Source: an uncultured Rhodanobacter sp. (GTDB lineage Bacteria; Pseudomonadota; Gammaproteobacteria; Xanthomonadales; Rhodanobacteraceae). Taken from it: 7,482 nt of DNA. The stretch spans positions 1 to 7,482 of the forward strand of contig CAIKJM010000462.1 of NCBI GenBank assembly GCA_903827735.1, given 5' to 3'. Below the pieces are notes generated by a model, which was given only the letters and a program-made list of their open reading frames with translations, made no database searches and was not told the origin of the DNA. The position numbers and the translations under genes were made by a program. This document shows, piece by piece, positions 6,215 through 7,482 of the stretch (the first letter of the stretch is position 1; the number at the start of each line of letters is the position of its first letter).

Positions 6215-7482
6215 GTGCCGCGAGCTTTCACCACGGTCTCACCCATGCGTCAGCGTTTCCGTCCTCTTTTGTGGCTGGCTATTACCTTTATCGCGCTTGC
6301 GCTGGTGACCCGCGTGGCGCTGCTGGTGATGTCCGGTGACGACGTGCCGCACAGTCCGCTGGACCTGCTTTATAGCTTCGGGGTGGGGCTGGGCTATGAC
6401 CTGATCACGTTTATTTACGTGGCGTGGCCGATGGTGCTGTTTCTGTGGCTGGTGCCGGCGCGGCGCGCGCGGATTTCCGGCGTCGGGCAGTGGCTGCTTT
6501 ACCTGCTGGGCATGGCGCTTTTGTACGCGGCCTGCCTAGGCCTGGTGTTTCTTTGCTGGCACGTGCACGTGCACGAGTCGTGGCCGCTGGTGATCCTGTT
6601 TCTGTTTTTTCTGCCCATGCCCGCGCTGGCCTATTCGGGACGCAGCGGCCAATGGTCGATGTACCTGATGGGCCTGGTGCTGCTTTACGGCCTGCTGTTT
6701 GTGGCGGCCTGCGAGCTGGTGTTCTGGAACGAGTTCAGCGTGCGATTCAACTTTATCGCAGTGGATTACCTGGTCTACACCACCGAGGTAATCGGCAATA
6801 TCCGCGAGTCGTATCCGATCTTCACCTGGCTCGGCCTGCTGGTAATCGCGACCCTGGTACTGTTTGCGTTGAGCAAGCGCGGCCTGCGAACGCGCGACGA
6901 CGGCAGCCGCTTCTGGCAGCGCGGCAGCGTGGCGCTGCTATGGCTGGTGCTGACGGTGCTGTCGCTGTTTGCCGTCAACGGCGGCATGAAGGACCAGACC
7001 AGCAATAGCTACGTCAACGAGCTGGCCGGCAACGGCATCTACCAGTTCTTCGCCGCGTTCCGCAGCTCGCATCTGGACTACGCCAAGTTCTATCGCACCC
7101 TGCCAGACGAGAAGGCCTTCAGCATTCTGCGCGAGCAGCTCAAGACGCCCGATGCCACGTTCGTCAGCAGCGATCCGCAGGACCTCACCCGCGAGATCCG
7201 TCATATTGGCGACGAAAAGCATCTCAACGTGGTGCTGATCAGCGTGGAGAGCCTTTCCGGCGATTATTTGGGCACGTTCGGCAACAAGGAAAATCTCACG
7301 CCGTACCTGGATTCGCTGGTCAGCCAGAGCGTGTTCTTCGACAACCTCTACGCCAACGGCACGCGCACGGTGCGCGGACTCGAAGCGCTGTCGCTGTCGG
7401 TGCCGCCGACGCCGGGCGATTCGCTGATCCGCGAGCACCATAACGAGAACCTGTTTTCGCTGGCCGACATCTTTAACGATCG
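6215..7482 (+). CDS. LTA synthase family / sulfatase-like membrane phosphotransferase, C-terminus outside window
   Basis: The frame is open from GTG 6215 to the window end (422 codons plus 2 bases, no stop). Residues about 17-255 are mostly membrane: hydrophobic segments near 19-39, 55-79, 93-115, 124-140, 148-170, 203-219 and 238-255. The conserved-looking stretch FNFIAVDYLVYTTEVIGNI lies between the fifth and sixth. From about residue 337 a sulfatase-type periplasmic domain begins: NVVLISVESLSGDYLG (338-353), where E345 corresponds to a metal ligand, then LYANGTRTVRGLEAL (378-392), where a Thr in the RT pair (T385) would be the nucleophile by analogy with LtaS. LtaS-like enzymes move glycerol-phosphate (or related phospholipid head groups) onto glycans or lipids. 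Gram-negative members include OpgB-like phosphoglycerol transferases acting on periplasmic glucans, but the acceptor here cannot be read from sequence. The remaining catalytic domain, including the downstream metal-binding residues, lies beyond the window. Confidence 0.87.
   Translation, partial: MPRAFTTVSPMRQRFRPLLWLAITFIALALVTRVALLVMSGDDVPHSPLDLLYSFGVGLGYDLITFIYVAWPMVLFLWLVPARRARISGVGQWLLYLLGMALLYAACLGLVFLCWHVHVHESWPLVILFLFFLPMPALAYSGRSGQWSMYLMGLVLLYGLLFVAACELVFWNEFSVRFNFIAVDYLVYTTEVIGNIRESYPIFTWLGLLVIATLVLFALSKRGLRTRDDGSRFWQRGSVALLWLVLTVLSLFAVNGGMKDQTSNSYVNELAGNGIYQFFAAFRSSHLDYAKFYRTLPDEKAFSILREQLKTPDATFVSSDPQDLTREIRHIGDEKHLNVVLISVESLSGDYLGTFGNKENLTPYLDSLVSQSVFFDNLYANGTRTVRGLEALSLSVPPTPGDSLIREHHNENLFSLADIFND

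Noticed and set aside
6552..6576. Tandem GTGCAC/CACGTG repeats in the LTA-synthase-like gene
   Set aside because: They encode a His-Val-His-Val-His stretch at the end of a hydrophobic segment; two or three units are too short to count as a regulatory or repeat element.
6424..7441. Plus-strand 194-codon frame and minus-strand 167-codon frame over the LTA-synthase-like gene
   Set aside because: Both are out of phase with the frame carrying the membrane segments and the sulfatase motifs.
1..7482. CRISPR array, tRNA/rRNA genes, integrase, transposase, or defence/toxin-antitoxin system
   Set aside because: No spaced direct repeats, cloverleaf sequence, recombinase motif or small paired genes were seen in any part of the window.

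Overview
The window is a high-GC chromosomal segment with strong G/C preference at third codon positions. The gene content (Slt-type lytic transglycosylase, NDUFA9-like SDR, HD-containing Cca, LTA-synthase-like sulfatase) and a GTAG-footed REP-type palindrome point to a Gram-negative gammaproteobacterium. The Xanthomonadales/Lysobacterales (Rhodanobacter/Dyella-like) fit best. That placement is inference from gene types and repeat style, not from a marker gene.

Layout: (i) 1-1558, minus strand: a membrane-anchored glycoside hydrolase family 17 protein whose C-terminal part is a multi-pass membrane domain; its 3' end lies outside the window. (ii) 1559-1709: a divergent intergenic region containing a 23-bp imperfect dyad. 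(iii) 1710-3766, plus strand: a soluble lytic murein transglycosylase (slt) reading frame that is broken at about 3299-3308. The join looks like a deletion between short GGCGGC-type repeats; it removes part of the catalytic domain and shifts the frame. (iv) 3824-4762: an atypical SDR of the complex-I NDUFA9-like group. (v) 4776-4859: a paired inverted palindromic (REP/BIME-like) element. (vi) 4904-6133: cca, tRNA nucleotidyltransferase with an HD domain. (vii) 6215-7482: the N-terminal two thirds or so of an LTA-synthase/sulfatase-family membrane protein, cut by the window end.

The four plus-strand genes are co-directional with short gaps and could be partly co-transcribed, though the palindromic element and the leader before the last gene may separate expression units. 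Three of the five genes (GH17, Slt, LTA-synthase-like) act on periplasmic or envelope glycans; cca is housekeeping tRNA maturation. I see no CRISPR array, tRNA, rRNA, transposase, integrase or defence-type operon. The window is largely ordinary; the observations most worth checking are the broken slt gene and the REP-like element.
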